In this document: in pieces, positions 1 through 6,993 of the stretch | How positions within the stretch are numbered: the stretch's first letter is position 1 | How the letters are laid out: the number at the start of each line of letters is the position of its first letter | Assembly: GCA_934757255.1 (NCBI GenBank) | Contig: CAKVLL010000042.1 | Span: forward strand, 1 to 14,897 | DNA: 14,897 nt | Source: an uncultured Candidatus Melainabacteria bacterium | GTDB taxonomy: Bacteria > Cyanobacteriota > Vampirovibrionia > Gastranaerophilales > Gastranaerophilaceae | Direction: 5' to 3' | Notes under the pieces: model-generated | Told to the model about the DNA's origin: nothing | Database searches by the model: none | Seen by the model: only the letters and a program-made list of their open reading frames with translations | Made by a program: the position numbers and the translations under genes

Positions 1-554
1 TTAGCGAATTGAACCTTACCGATTGGACAGTGAATCATACCCTGTTTATCAGCTCTGAATTCAACTTTACCTGCTTTAGCATCTTTAACTGCTTTTGCGA
101 TATCTAGAGTTACAGTACCAGTTTTAGGGTTTGGCATCAAGCCTTTAGGACCTAAAACTCTACCTAACTTACCTAACATACCCATACAGTCAGGAGTTGC
201 GATTAATGTATCGAATTCAAACCAACCGCCGGCGATTTTGTCGATAATTTCTTCTGTACCGTAGAAATCAGCACCTGCATCTTTAGCTTCAGTAACTTTT
301 GGTCCTTTTGCGATAACGCAAACACGAACTTCTTTACCTAAACCAGCCGGAAGAACAACTGTTGATCTGATTTGTTGTTCAGCGTGCTTAACTTCAATAC
401 CTAATCTCATGTGACATTCAACTGTTTCATTGAATTTTGCAACTTCTTTAGATACTTCTTGTAATTTAGTAAGAGCGTCACGACCACTAGCTGGTTGTTG
501 GAAATCAGCTAACAATTCTTGAAGCTTCTTTTGTTTTTTAGTTATTTTTGACAT
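1..554 (-). CDS. rplA: 50S ribosomal protein L1, C-terminus cut off by window edge
   Basis: Large-subunit protein of the L1 stalk, which helps release deacylated tRNA from the E site; in many bacteria it also represses its own operon by binding the mRNA. The visible product is about 184 residues of a usual ~230. It starts MSKITKKQKKLQEL and carries the family signature GPKGLMPNPKTGTV, then GKVEFRADKQGMIHCPIGKV. It reaches the window edge without a stop, so it is partial. I chose the ATG at 554-552 because AAAGGA at 569-564 sits nine bases upstream. An in-frame ATG at 572-570 would add MKGFKE but would place that ribosome binding site inside the gene, so it is less likely. It lies 116 bases after rplK in the usual nusG-rplK-rplA order. 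Identification is secure. Confidence 0.95.
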   Translation of the reverse strand, partial: MSKITKKQKKLQELLADFQQPASGRDALTKLQEVSKEVAKFNETVECHMRLGIEVKHAEQQIRSTVVLPAGLGKEVRVCVIAKGPKVTEAKDAGADFYGTEEIIDKIAGGWFEFDTLIATPDCMGMLGKLGRVLGPKGLMPNPKTGTVTLDIAKAVKDAKAGKVEFRADKQGMIHCPIGKVQFA

Positions 555-597
555 TTCTTTAAATCCTTTCATGGTGTTAACGGATTTTTCAATCCTT

Positions 598-663
598 CCA
601 TATTATCTCTGACTCACTCTCATTTAGAGAGGGTGTGGTGAAGTTCTCGTATCACCTATATGG
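598..663 (-). promoter_or_regulatory. Possible three-way RNA structure in the rplK-rplA spacer
   Basis: The spacer between L11 and L1 can fold, on the minus-strand transcript, into a closed two-hairpin structure. A 6-bp closing stem (658-663 with 598-603, CCATAT/ATATGG) encloses hairpin one (652-656 with 637-641, GGTGA/TCACC, 10-base loop) and hairpin two (627-631 with 617-621, CTCTC/GAGAG, 5-base loop). No U-tract follows, so it is not a standard terminator. It could be a translation control site for L1, an RNA-processing site or a short repeat element. Pairing was found by eye; stability was not calculated. Confidence 0.4.
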
Positions 664-670
664 GAATTTA

Positions 671-1099
671 CTAATCTTCTTTAACAGTAACGCCCATAGC
701 TCTGCAAGAGCCTTTAATCATGTTTACAGCAGCATCCATAGAAGTTGCATTCAAATCGTTCATCTTGATTTTTGCGATTTCTTCTAATTGTGCTCTTGTA
801 ATTTCACCAACTTTTGTTTTGTTAGGAACAGCTGAACCTTTTGGAATGTTCAAAGCTTTCTTAATTAAAACAGGAGCTGGAGGTGATTTGATAACAAAAG
901 TGAAACTTCTGTCTTCGTATACATCAATAATAACAGGGATAATATAGCCTGCTTGAGATTCAGTTTTTGCATTAAACTGTTTGCAGAAATCCATGATATT
1001 AACACCGTGTTGACCTAAAGCCGGACCAACTGGAGGTGATGGATTAGCTTTACCTGCTTGAATTTGTAGTTTAATTTTTCCTACTACTTTTTTTGCCAT
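671..1099 (-). CDS. rplK: 50S ribosomal protein L11
   Basis: Binds the GTPase-associated region of 23S rRNA, taking part in elongation-factor GTPase activity and, in many bacteria, in RelA-dependent stringent response. Full length at 142 residues, as expected. The N-terminal domain has the hallmark KLQIQAGKANPSPPVGPALG (residues 9-28) with the conserved prolines of the factor-contacting loop. The C-terminal RNA-binding domain includes FVIKSPPAPVLIKKA and ends in GSCRAMGVTV. The ATG is preceded by AAAGGAG (1112-1106) at six-base spacing. It lies between nusG (145-base spacer) and rplA (116-base spacer); both spacers are foldable. Identification is secure. Confidence 0.97.
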   Translation of the reverse strand: MAKKVVGKIKLQIQAGKANPSPPVGPALGQHGVNIMDFCKQFNAKTESQAGYIIPVIIDVYEDRSFTFVIKSPPAPVLIKKALNIPKGSAVPNKTKVGEITRAQLEEIAKIKMNDLNATSMDAAVNMIKGSCRAMGVTVKED

Positions 1100-1105
1100 T
1101 TTGTT

Positions 1106-1144
1106 CTCCTTTCGTGGTACTAGCGGGGGGCACCCCCTTCCACG
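1106..1144 (-). promoter_or_regulatory. Candidate ribosomal-protein L1 operator just upstream of rplK
   Basis: On the minus-strand transcript, CGUGG (1144-1140) pairs with CCACG (1117-1113). Inside are AA, a G5/C5 helix (1137-1133 with 1130-1126; four pairs with a GUGC loop are sterically reasonable) and a long asymmetric 3' bulge ending GUA before CCACG. The outer stem directly abuts the ribosome binding site AAAGGAG (1112-1106), so its folding or protein binding could control rplK initiation. The layout (GUGG stem, two purines, GC helix, asymmetric loop ending UA-CCAC) resembles the L1-binding region of 23S rRNA as I remember it. In E. coli, L1 represses from a site upstream of rplK. Structure seen; function inferred. 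Confidence 0.5.
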
Positions 1145-1244
1145 TTATTTGTGTTGTGTTTTCAAAGTGAAACCTTCATCTGCGTCCATAATTTTCGCTA
1201 TGCTCAAGAATGGTCGCAATCTCTCCCTTAGAGAGGAGAAGATT

Positions 1245-1856
1245 CTATAACTTTTGAATTTGTTTGTATTCTAATTCAACCGGAGTTTCACGACCGAATA
1301 TAGAAACCATTGCTCTAAGTTTAGCCTTATCAGGATAAACTTCCGTAATATCACCAACAAACTCAGCGAATGGACCTGAAGTAATTCTAACTTTTTCACC
1401 AACTTTAACGTCCATTTCAATTTTTTGAGTTTGAGCTGTTGATCTGTGAATAATCTTTTTAATTTCACTGTCTTTTGCAGGAATAGGTTTTTTAGCAGAA
1501 CCAACGAACTTAGTAACGCCTGCTGTATGTCTTACTACATACCAGCTGTCTTCGTCCATAATCATTTCTACTAAAACGTAGCCAGGAAAGATTTTTTCTT
1601 CTCTTTCTTGTTTTCTTCCGCCTTTAATTTGGGTAACAGTCTTTTGAGGAACTTCTACTCTAAAGATTTTATCAGCCATGTTCATATATTCAATACGTTT
1701 TTCCAAGTTACTTTTAACTTTGTTTTCGTATCCTGAATAAGTGTGAACAATGTACCAACGTTTTTGATTCTTTTTTTCAGAAGATGCACGGTTTTCAATT
1801 TCTTGAGTTTCTTCCATCACTTCTTCATTCATCATATTTTCGTCTTTTTCACTCAT
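1245..1856 (-). CDS. nusG: Transcription termination/antitermination factor NusG
   Basis: RNA polymerase elongation factor that binds the clamp and can link it to Rho or to ribosomal protein S10. It has 203 residues. The NGN domain begins at residue 33 with RWYIVHTYSGYENKVK and contains FPGYVLVEM (about 90-98). The KOW domain follows at about 152-178 (VGEKVRITSGPFAEFVGDI). Residues 1-32 form an acidic, Glu/Met/Asn-rich extension (EEVMEETQEIE) that is longer than in E. coli NusG; such extensions occur in other phyla. The ATG at 1856-1854 has AAGGGT (1869-1864) seven bases upstream, supporting this start over internal Met codons. secE ends 24 bases upstream, so the two are almost certainly cotranscribed. 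Secure. Confidence 0.97.
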   Translation of the reverse strand: MSEKDENMMNEEVMEETQEIENRASSEKKNQKRWYIVHTYSGYENKVKSNLEKRIEYMNMADKIFRVEVPQKTVTQIKGGRKQEREEKIFPGYVLVEMIMDEDSWYVVRHTAGVTKFVGSAKKPIPAKDSEIKKIIHRSTAQTQKIEMDVKVGEKVRITSGPFAEFVGDITEVYPDKAKLRAMVSIFGRETPVELEYKQIQKL

Positions 1857-1880
1857 TACATTTACCCTTTATAAATTTGA

Positions 1881-2081
1881 TTAAAACTTAGATAACAACA
1901 TGTTGAAAATTACATCCACGAAATAAATAAAAATAGTGAATATAAAAACAATCGCAACAACAAAGAATGTTTCTACAACAACCTGATGTTTTTCAGGCCA
2001 AGTTATCTTGCCCCATTCAGTCTTTACGCCTTTAAAATAAGTAAAAACATTTTTCTTTATTGTTTCAAAAGTATCATTCAT
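1881..2081 (-). CDS. secE: Preprotein translocase subunit SecE (66 aa)
   Basis: Small essential subunit of the SecYEG channel in the inner membrane. The protein is the single-membrane-segment form: an amphipathic N-terminal part with the conserved cytosolic motif FKGVKTEWGKITWPEKHQVV (residues 16-35), then one hydrophobic span (about 36-62, VETFFVVAIVFIFTIFIYFVDVIF). I set the start at the ATG 2081-2079 (MNDTFET), with AAGG (2093-2090) eight bases upstream. The open frame continues upstream to 2165, but those 28 codons read through tRNA-Trp and are not protein. It lies between tRNA-Trp and nusG, the usual bacterial arrangement. Confidence 0.95.
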   Translation of the reverse strand: MNDTFETIKKNVFTYFKGVKTEWGKITWPEKHQVVVETFFVVAIVFIFTIFIYFVDVIFNMLLSKF

Positions 2082-2107
2082 TTTAATAACCTTATTTCTA
2101 TAAAAAT

Positions 2108-2180
2108 CGCGCCCTGAAGGACTCGAACCCTCGACATCCGGTTTTGGAGACCGACGTTCTACCAACTGAACTAAGGACGC
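2108..2180 (-). tRNA. trnW: tRNA-Trp (anticodon CCA)
   Basis: A complete cloverleaf reads on the minus strand from 2180. The acceptor stem is GCGTCCT with AGGGCGC (one G-U pair), the D stem GTTC/GAAC, the anticodon stem TCGGT/ACCGG with loop CTCCAAA, and the T arm GAGGG-TTCGAGT-CCTTC. The anticodon CCA (2147-2145) reads UGG. The discriminator base is G (2108), as expected for bacterial tRNA-Trp. No CCA is encoded: GATTTTTA follows. It is placed between rpmG and secE, the classic position, and is probably cut from the same transcript. Confidence 0.97.
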
Positions 2181-2203
2181 ATATAAAAGGGAATAAGACT
2201 TTC

Positions 2204-2250
2204 GGTAATAAGGGAATAAGAGGTTTTAGATATCTTTTGCCCTTATTACC
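2204..2250 (-). repeat. Perfect 11-bp inverted repeat between rpmG and tRNA-Trp
   Basis: GGTAATAAGGG (2204-2214) is repeated as its exact reverse complement at 2240-2250, with a 25-base loop that itself contains the palindrome AGATATCT. The element fills the gap between the rpmG stop and the tRNA. The related 9-mer GGGAATAAG occurs at 2189-2197 and 2212-2220, and CTTATTTCC at 2255-2263 is a near-inverse copy. There is no U-tract, so a simple terminator is unlikely. A processing or mRNA-stability structure separating rpmG from the tRNA is more plausible. Confidence 0.6.
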
Positions 2251-2266
2251 AGTGCTTATTTCCTTA

Positions 2267-2434
2267 TTACTTAGTTTCCTTGTGAGTTGTGTGTTTTTTG
2301 CAAGTTGGGCAGTATTTGCTCAATTCCAATCTGTCTTTAACATTCTTTTTGTTCTTAACAGTTGTGTAATTTCTTTCCTTGCAATCTTCACAAGCTAGAA
2401 CTACCATTCTATCGTTTTTACCTTTGATACCCAT
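2267..2434 (-). CDS. rpmG: 50S ribosomal protein L33 (55 aa)
   Basis: Small large-subunit protein located near the E site. The translation starts MGIKGKNDRMVVLACEDCKE and includes RNYTTVKNKKN, then LSKYCPTCKKHTTHKETK before TAA. The two pairs CxxC (CEDC and CPTC) form the zinc ribbon of the zinc-dependent L33 type. The length of 55 residues is normal. The ATG at 2434-2432 has AAGGA (2447-2443) eight bases upstream. It is the first gene of the rpmG-tRNA-Trp-secE-nusG-rplK-rplA run, after the terminator that closes the manC operon. Its promoter should lie in the AT-rich 2440-2490 stretch, but no convincing -35/-10 pair was found. Confidence 0.95.
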   Translation of the reverse strand: MGIKGKNDRMVVLACEDCKERNYTTVKNKKNVKDRLELSKYCPTCKKHTTHKETK

Positions 2435-2493
2435 TTTTAAGTTCCTTTATATTTACCTTTTATTGCTATTTTATAAATAATTTTGACCTTTTT

Positions 2494-2522
2494 AAAAAGA
2501 ATGTGTTGAACACATTCTTTTT
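2494..2522 (-). terminator. Rho-independent terminator after manC
   Basis: The hairpin has a GAATGTGT/ACACATTC core (2499-2506 with 2510-2517) and a three-base loop. It is flanked by an A-tract on one side and a T-tract on the other, so it could work in both directions. On the minus strand it ends the long nanE-ROK-ABC-manC transcript and isolates it from rpmG. The minus-strand U run is five bases. Confidence 0.75.
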
Positions 2523-2597
2523 TTAAATCGGCGTATGAGTTTATAATAAAATAAACATAAATAAATTGCAAACAATTGTAAAGATTTTTTAATCTTA

Positions 2598-3989
2598 TTA
2601 TACTCGACCGTACATGTCTTCATATCTTATTATGTCTTCTTCTATAAGCAAATCACCTTTTTGTACTTCGATGATTTTCAAATTATCTTGATATGGATTT
2701 TGTAATGAATGGATTTCTTTAACATCAATATCAATACTGTGTCCCGGACTCAAGATATGTTCTTTGCCTTCCAAAACAACTTTTGCCATACCTTCTAAAA
2801 CAACCCAGTGTTCACTTCTATGATTGTGTGATTGAACAGAAAGTTTTTGTCCGGGATTTACATGAATCATTTTAGTTAAAAAGCCTTTGCCTTCTGCGAA
2901 AACAGTATAATATCCCCACGGCCTGTAAACAGTTTTATGCACTTTGTGTGTATCATCATTTTGACGTTTCAAAGTTTCAAAAATCTTTTTAACATCTTGC
3001 GTTTTATCTGCTTTGCAAGCTAAAATTGCGTCTTCTGTTTCAACGATAACAGTATCTTCTAAACCGATTGTTGCAACAAGTTTTGATGAAGAATACATTA
3101 AAGAATTTTTAGAACCTTCATCCAAAACATGTCCAATTTTTACATTACCGTCATTATCTTTTTTACTAACGTCATAAATTGACTTCCAACTCCCTAAATC
3201 GTTCCAATCGCTTTCTAGTTTAAGCAACGCGATTTTATCTGATTTTTCCATAACCGCGTAATCTATAGAAATTGATGGCATTTTGTCATACTCGGTAAAT
3301 GGAATTTCGTCAGACTCTGAAAAATTAATGTTGTTTAGCTTCGAATAAATATCTGGCGAACATTTTGCCAATTCTTCTAATAAAACAGAAGCTTTGAACA
3401 TGAATATGCCGCTATTCCAAAAATAATTTCCATCTTCAATATATTTTTGAGCCAATTCTGAATTTGGTTTTTCAACAAATTTATTAACCTTAAAACCTCT
3501 TTCAATATGGGTATTAGTTATGTTGATGTAACCGTAACCTGTTTCAGGATAGGAAGGTTTAATCCCAAATGTTACAATGTAGCCCATTTCTGCTATTTTT
3601 TCGCCATCTTTAACTGTTGATACAAATTTATCTGTATCACTAATTAGATGGTCTGATGGAACAACTAAAATTACAGGATCAATATTAAATTTTTCAATAA
3701 TGTATTTTGATGCTAAAGCTATAGCTGGTGCCGTGTTTTTAGATATAGGTTCTGACAAAACTATCGCTTTTTCATAAAGAGAAGAAAGTTGATACTTAAC
3801 ATTAGAAAAATGCTTAACGCCGGTCATGCTTATGATATTAGAAGCCGGCATACAATCTTCTAGTCTTTCGAATGTTGCTTGCAAAAGACTTTCTGTATTT
3901 TGAATATTTAGTAATTGTTTTGGATACAGTTCTCTAGATAAAGGCCATAATCTGCTTCCTGAACCACCTGCTAATATTAATCCGTACAT
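2598..3989 (-). CDS. manC: Mannose-1-phosphate guanylyltransferase / mannose-6-phosphate isomerase, bifunctional
   Basis: Makes GDP-mannose from mannose-1-P and GTP, and by its second domain interconverts fructose-6-P and mannose-6-P; GDP-mannose feeds surface polysaccharides and GDP-fucose or rhamnose. At 463 residues it has the normal length of the fused type. The nucleotidyltransferase domain opens LILAGGSGSRLWPLSRE with YPKQ (4-25), then PSDH (111-114), FVEKP (171-175) and WNSGIF (191-196). The C-terminal type II isomerase cupin has YRPWGYY (355-361) and QSHNHRSEHW (386-395), whose His and Glu are the expected metal ligands. The ATG has AAAGGA (4001-3996) six bases upstream. It starts 18 bases after the ABC transporter and is the last gene of the operon. 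Homologues are also called AlgA or XanB. Confidence 0.95.
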   Translation of the reverse strand: MYGLILAGGSGSRLWPLSRELYPKQLLNIQNTESLLQATFERLEDCMPASNIISMTGVKHFSNVKYQLSSLYEKAIVLSEPISKNTAPAIALASKYIIEKFNIDPVILVVPSDHLISDTDKFVSTVKDGEKIAEMGYIVTFGIKPSYPETGYGYINITNTHIERGFKVNKFVEKPNSELAQKYIEDGNYFWNSGIFMFKASVLLEELAKCSPDIYSKLNNINFSESDEIPFTEYDKMPSISIDYAVMEKSDKIALLKLESDWNDLGSWKSIYDVSKKDNDGNVKIGHVLDEGSKNSLMYSSSKLVATIGLEDTVIVETEDAILACKADKTQDVKKIFETLKRQNDDTHKVHKTVYRPWGYYTVFAEGKGFLTKMIHVNPGQKLSVQSHNHRSEHWVVLEGMAKVVLEGKEHILSPGHSIDIDVKEIHSLQNPYQDNLKIIEVQKGDLLIEEDIIRYEDMYGRV

Positions 3990-4007
3990 TTATTATCCTT
4001 TCTCTGT

Positions 4008-5825
4008 TTATTTTCCAGTTGCAAATTGCATTTCATATAAATATCTGTATCTGCCTTCCGGTTTGTTAATCAACTCGTCATGAGTGCCAAATTCTACCAA
4101 CTCGCCTTCATTAAGTACAGCAATTCTATTTGCGTTATGAATAGTTGATAATCTATGGGCAATTACAAATACAGTTTTATTTTTCATTAAATTATCTAAA
4201 GCTTTTTGTACAATTGCTTCAGACTCGTTATCTAAAGCAGAAGTTGCCTCATCTAAAATTACGATAGGAGCATCTTTTATTAAAGCTCGTGCAATTGCAA
4301 CTCTTTGTCTTTGTCCGCCAGATAAAGATGAGCCACGTTCTCCAACAATTGTATTTATACCATTCGGTAAAGTGTCAATGAATTCATCCAAGTGAGAAAG
4401 CTTGATTGCTTCAGCTATTTCAGCATCTGTCGCGTCTGGTTTACCCATTAAAATATTTTCTTTTAATGTTCCTGTAAATAAATAGTTATCTTGAAAAACA
4501 AAAGAAATATGGTTTCTCAAATCTCTTATATCTAAATGTCTTATATCTACACCATTTATTTTTATTGAACCGGATTTTATATCATAAAATCTTGGTAATA
4601 AATTTACTACAGTAGATTTTCCACCACCGGAATTACCGACAAGAGCAATTGTTTCATTAGATTTAACATTAAGATTAAAATCTTTTAGTACCGGCTGATT
4701 TTCTTCATATTCAAAATATACATGACTAAATTCGATGCCGTTTTCAACGCCATTAAACTTTTGAGCGTTCTTGTCATTTTTAATTTCCGGCATTAAATCA
4801 AACAGTTCAAATACACGAGCAATTGATACAAATGTGTTTTGAAGGTTTGTTAAAGTTAATCCTAATGATTTTGTCGGTTTATATAACAGTAATAACGAAG
4901 TTACAAATGAGGCGAAACTACCGGCTGACATTTCACCGGATAAAATTAAGCTGTTTCCGTAACTCATTACAATTGCAATACCGATTGAGCACACAAAATA
5001 CATTATTGGTGACATCCAACCTACACGTTTAGTTAAAGACATTGCTAAATCAAATTGTTCATGAATTTGTTCTTCAAATTTGTGGTTTTGATTTTCTTGA
5101 AGATTATAAGCTGTAATAATTTTATTTCCGGCAAAAGTTTCATTAAAATTTGTTGTCATGTCGCCACTTACAACCATTGTTGCGTTAGAAACTTTTTTAA
5201 TTTTCTTTTTTATAAAAAGTACAGGAGTGATTGCAATTCCCATTACTCCAATTCCAATCAGTGCTAACTTCCAAGAGTTAAATAAAAGCACAAAAACTAA
5301 AGCTACAAATTCAAATATTGATAAAATGAAGCTTTTTAATGTGTTAATTAAATTTTTAGATGCAGTATCCGGATCGGAAAAAAATCTACTTAATACAATC
5401 CCGGAAGAGTTTATATCAAAAAATTTTGTGTCCATTGAGGTTAATTTTTTGAATAAATCAACTTTCAATGTATTGGACATTTTGTTTCCAGTCCAATCAG
5501 AAAGGTAGTTACAAACATATTTCAAAACGCCTTGTACAAGCGCAAACACAACGATTGCAATTGGAATTAGCTTGATAAAAAATGCCTGCAATTTGAATGT
5601 ATGTCCCATTAGTTCAAAAGTTTGAAGTTCATTACCATTTACAACAAAATCCATGTAAGGTCGCAGTGAAAAAGCAACAACACCATCTAATAAACCTAAA
5701 GGAATTGCTAACGCAAACAATAAAATTGAGCGCCAAAGCACAATCTTTATATACGGATACATTTTACTAAGCAAATAGCCATATTGAAAAGCCGCCTTGC
5801 TCTGTGTATCTTTTAATTTCAACAT
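4008..5825 (-). CDS. ABC exporter, fused membrane and ATPase domains (MsbA-like)
   Basis: A 605-residue half-transporter that should act as a homodimer in the inner membrane. The N-terminal domain has about six membrane segments (roughly 28-50, 82-104, 160-182, 185-205, 272-292, 301-317). The ATPase domain contains Walker A GNSGGGKST (397-405), the Q-loop in VFQDN, signature LSGGQ (501-505), Walker B IVILDE (521-526) and the switch His in IAHRLST, so catalysis should be intact. Best matches in pattern are lipid A/glycolipid flippases (MsbA) and similar multidrug exporters; substrate cannot be read from sequence. Position directly before manC and after a sugar kinase favours a lipid-linked sugar or glycolipid. 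AGGGAG (5838-5833) lies seven bases before the ATG. Confidence 0.9.
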   Translation of the reverse strand: MLKLKDTQSKAAFQYGYLLSKMYPYIKIVLWRSILLFALAIPLGLLDGVVAFSLRPYMDFVVNGNELQTFELMGHTFKLQAFFIKLIPIAIVVFALVQGVLKYVCNYLSDWTGNKMSNTLKVDLFKKLTSMDTKFFDINSSGIVLSRFFSDPDTASKNLINTLKSFILSIFEFVALVFVLLFNSWKLALIGIGVMGIAITPVLFIKKKIKKVSNATMVVSGDMTTNFNETFAGNKIITAYNLQENQNHKFEEQIHEQFDLAMSLTKRVGWMSPIMYFVCSIGIAIVMSYGNSLILSGEMSAGSFASFVTSLLLLYKPTKSLGLTLTNLQNTFVSIARVFELFDLMPEIKNDKNAQKFNGVENGIEFSHVYFEYEENQPVLKDFNLNVKSNETIALVGNSGGGKSTVVNLLPRFYDIKSGSIKINGVDIRHLDIRDLRNHISFVFQDNYLFTGTLKENILMGKPDATDAEIAEAIKLSHLDEFIDTLPNGINTIVGERGSSLSGGQRQRVAIARALIKDAPIVILDEATSALDNESEAIVQKALDNLMKNKTVFVIAHRLSTIHNANRIAVLNEGELVEFGTHDELINKPEGRYRYLYEMQFATGK

Positions 5826-5896
5826 CTATTAACTCCCTACTCCTAATATTTTCTTAATACTCCCCTAACGCAAGTTTAACATAAACAATCTATGTT

Positions 5897-6112
5897 TCAA
5901 ATTATTAATCCGCCAAAAGCCATAACATCTTCGTATTCAGCTCCGGCTTCCAACATTTCTTCTGCTGTAAAACCAAATAGCGTAATTGTATCAATTACTT
6001 CGGCTTTATTTGTTATATTCTGTACAACAGCTTCGAGCGCAGACTCTCGTGTCATATACTTAAATCTGTCATTAATCCCTTTTTTTAAACTTCTTTGCTT
6101 GGCTTTACCCAT
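5897..6112 (-). CDS. Conserved-looking small protein of unknown function (71 aa)
   Basis: I do not recognise this family. The N-terminus is very basic (MGKAKQRSLKKGINDRFKY); the rest is acidic and mixed (FTAEEMLEAGAEYEDVMAFG), ending in a hydrophobic GGLII. There is no signal peptide, membrane span or Cys pair. The start at 6112 is chosen because GTGAGG (6127-6122) lies nine bases upstream; a GTG start at 6127 would use that same sequence as codons and overlap the kinase gene. The gene starts one base after the ROK kinase stop, with its ribosome binding site inside the kinase's last codons, which argues for translational coupling. The ABC gene follows 71 bases later. Confidence 0.7.
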   Translation of the reverse strand: MGKAKQRSLKKGINDRFKYMTRESALEAVVQNITNKAEVIDTITLFGFTAEEMLEAGAEYEDVMAFGGLII

Positions 6113-6113
6113 T

Positions 6114-6992
6114 TTAGTTGGCCTCACTTTCGAAAGCTAAAAGAGCTGCACCAATCATGCCGGAATAATTTCCGGCATTAGCGAGTCTTATTGATGTAGG
6201 AGAAGTTACAATGTCATTATTAACAATTTCTTCCATCTTTTTTACATCAACAAACTGAGCCATAGAACCTGATAGAACAATGCAGTCTGGATCAAAAAGG
6301 TTTACTAAACCGTTTACGCCGATTGTAATATCATTAATCCATCTATCAAAGATTTTTTGCATTTTTTTGTCGCCTTTTTTTACTCCATCCATTACATCAT
6401 AAGTCGTAACGTCAGTATTATTTAGCATTTCTTCAGCGTCAACTTTTAAAGCTGTTCCTGAAGCGTAAGCTTCGAAGCAATCCCAGCTTCCGCAAGTGCA
6501 TTTTCTACGCTTGTCCGGATACATCTTAAAATGCATCTCACCGGCTGCGCCTGATTTCCCTTTTAATAATTTATTGTTAATTATAATTCCGCCGCCAACT
6601 CCAGTTCCAAGCGTAATCATTACTGAAACGCTTGTATTTTGAGACGCTCCGATTTTGTATTCAGCCCAAGCTGCTGAATTTGCATCATTTTCTAAAAAAA
6701 CTTTTTTTTGACTTAAAGACTGAAAATCTATTGTTGAATATCCTTTAACAAGATTTCCTGTAGAACCATTAACAGCAGTGTTTTCATTGTTTACAGCACC
6801 GGCAGTTGAAATAGCTATAACATCAACATCGTTTTCATATTTAGAAATTTGACTTTTTAAAACATCTAAAATTCCATTAATAGATTTTGGAGTTTGAAAT
6901 TTATCTATTTCAGAAATAATTTTACCTGTTTCATCAATAATACTACTATAAATTTTTGTACCGCCAATATCAAATGCCAGAGCTTTTTTCAT
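6114..6992 (-). CDS. nanK: ROK-family sugar kinase, probably N-acetylmannosamine kinase
   Basis: ATP-dependent sugar kinase of the ROK fold, 292 residues. The phosphate loop is DIGGTKI (8-14), the catalytic Asp is in LENDANSAAWAEY (D103), and the glycine-rich loop is TLGTGVGGG (127-135). The zinc site CxCGxxxC (C165, C167, C172) with H154 in GEMH is complete. The start at 6992 (MKKALAFDIGG) has GAAGG eight bases upstream, inside the end of nanE; the longer open frame to 7079 only reads through nanE. One base separates it from nanE, so the two are coupled. With NanE it would convert ManNAc to ManNAc-6-P and then GlcNAc-6-P. Glucokinase or GlcNAc kinase remains possible because ROK specificity is hard to read. 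Confidence 0.85.
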   Translation of the reverse strand: MKKALAFDIGGTKIYSSIIDETGKIISEIDKFQTPKSINGILDVLKSQISKYENDVDVIAISTAGAVNNENTAVNGSTGNLVKGYSTIDFQSLSQKKVFLENDANSAAWAEYKIGASQNTSVSVMITLGTGVGGGIIINNKLLKGKSGAAGEMHFKMYPDKRRKCTCGSWDCFEAYASGTALKVDAEEMLNNTDVTTYDVMDGVKKGDKKMQKIFDRWINDITIGVNGLVNLFDPDCIVLSGSMAQFVDVKKMEEIVNNDIVTSPTSIRLANAGNYSGMIGAALLAFESEAN

Positions 6993-6993
6993 C

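Noticed and set aside
1125..1137. G6/C5 run as a sequencing or frameshift artefact
   Set aside because: It lies between genes and fits a base-paired structure; no reading frame is affected.
2144..2398. Open frame of 84 codons on the plus strand
   Set aside because: It overlaps tRNA-Trp and rpmG on the opposite strand; L33 is clear on the minus strand with a good ribosome binding site.
2581..2596. AAGATT-TTTT-AATCTT hairpin just after the manC stop as a terminator
   Set aside because: Only six A/T-rich pairs and no U-tract on the minus strand; the hairpin at 2494-2522 is the better terminator.
5055..5508. Plus-strand open frames inside the ABC transporter
   Set aside because: Shadow frames opposite an intact, motif-complete gene; their translations are Phe/Lys/Asn-rich with no domain.
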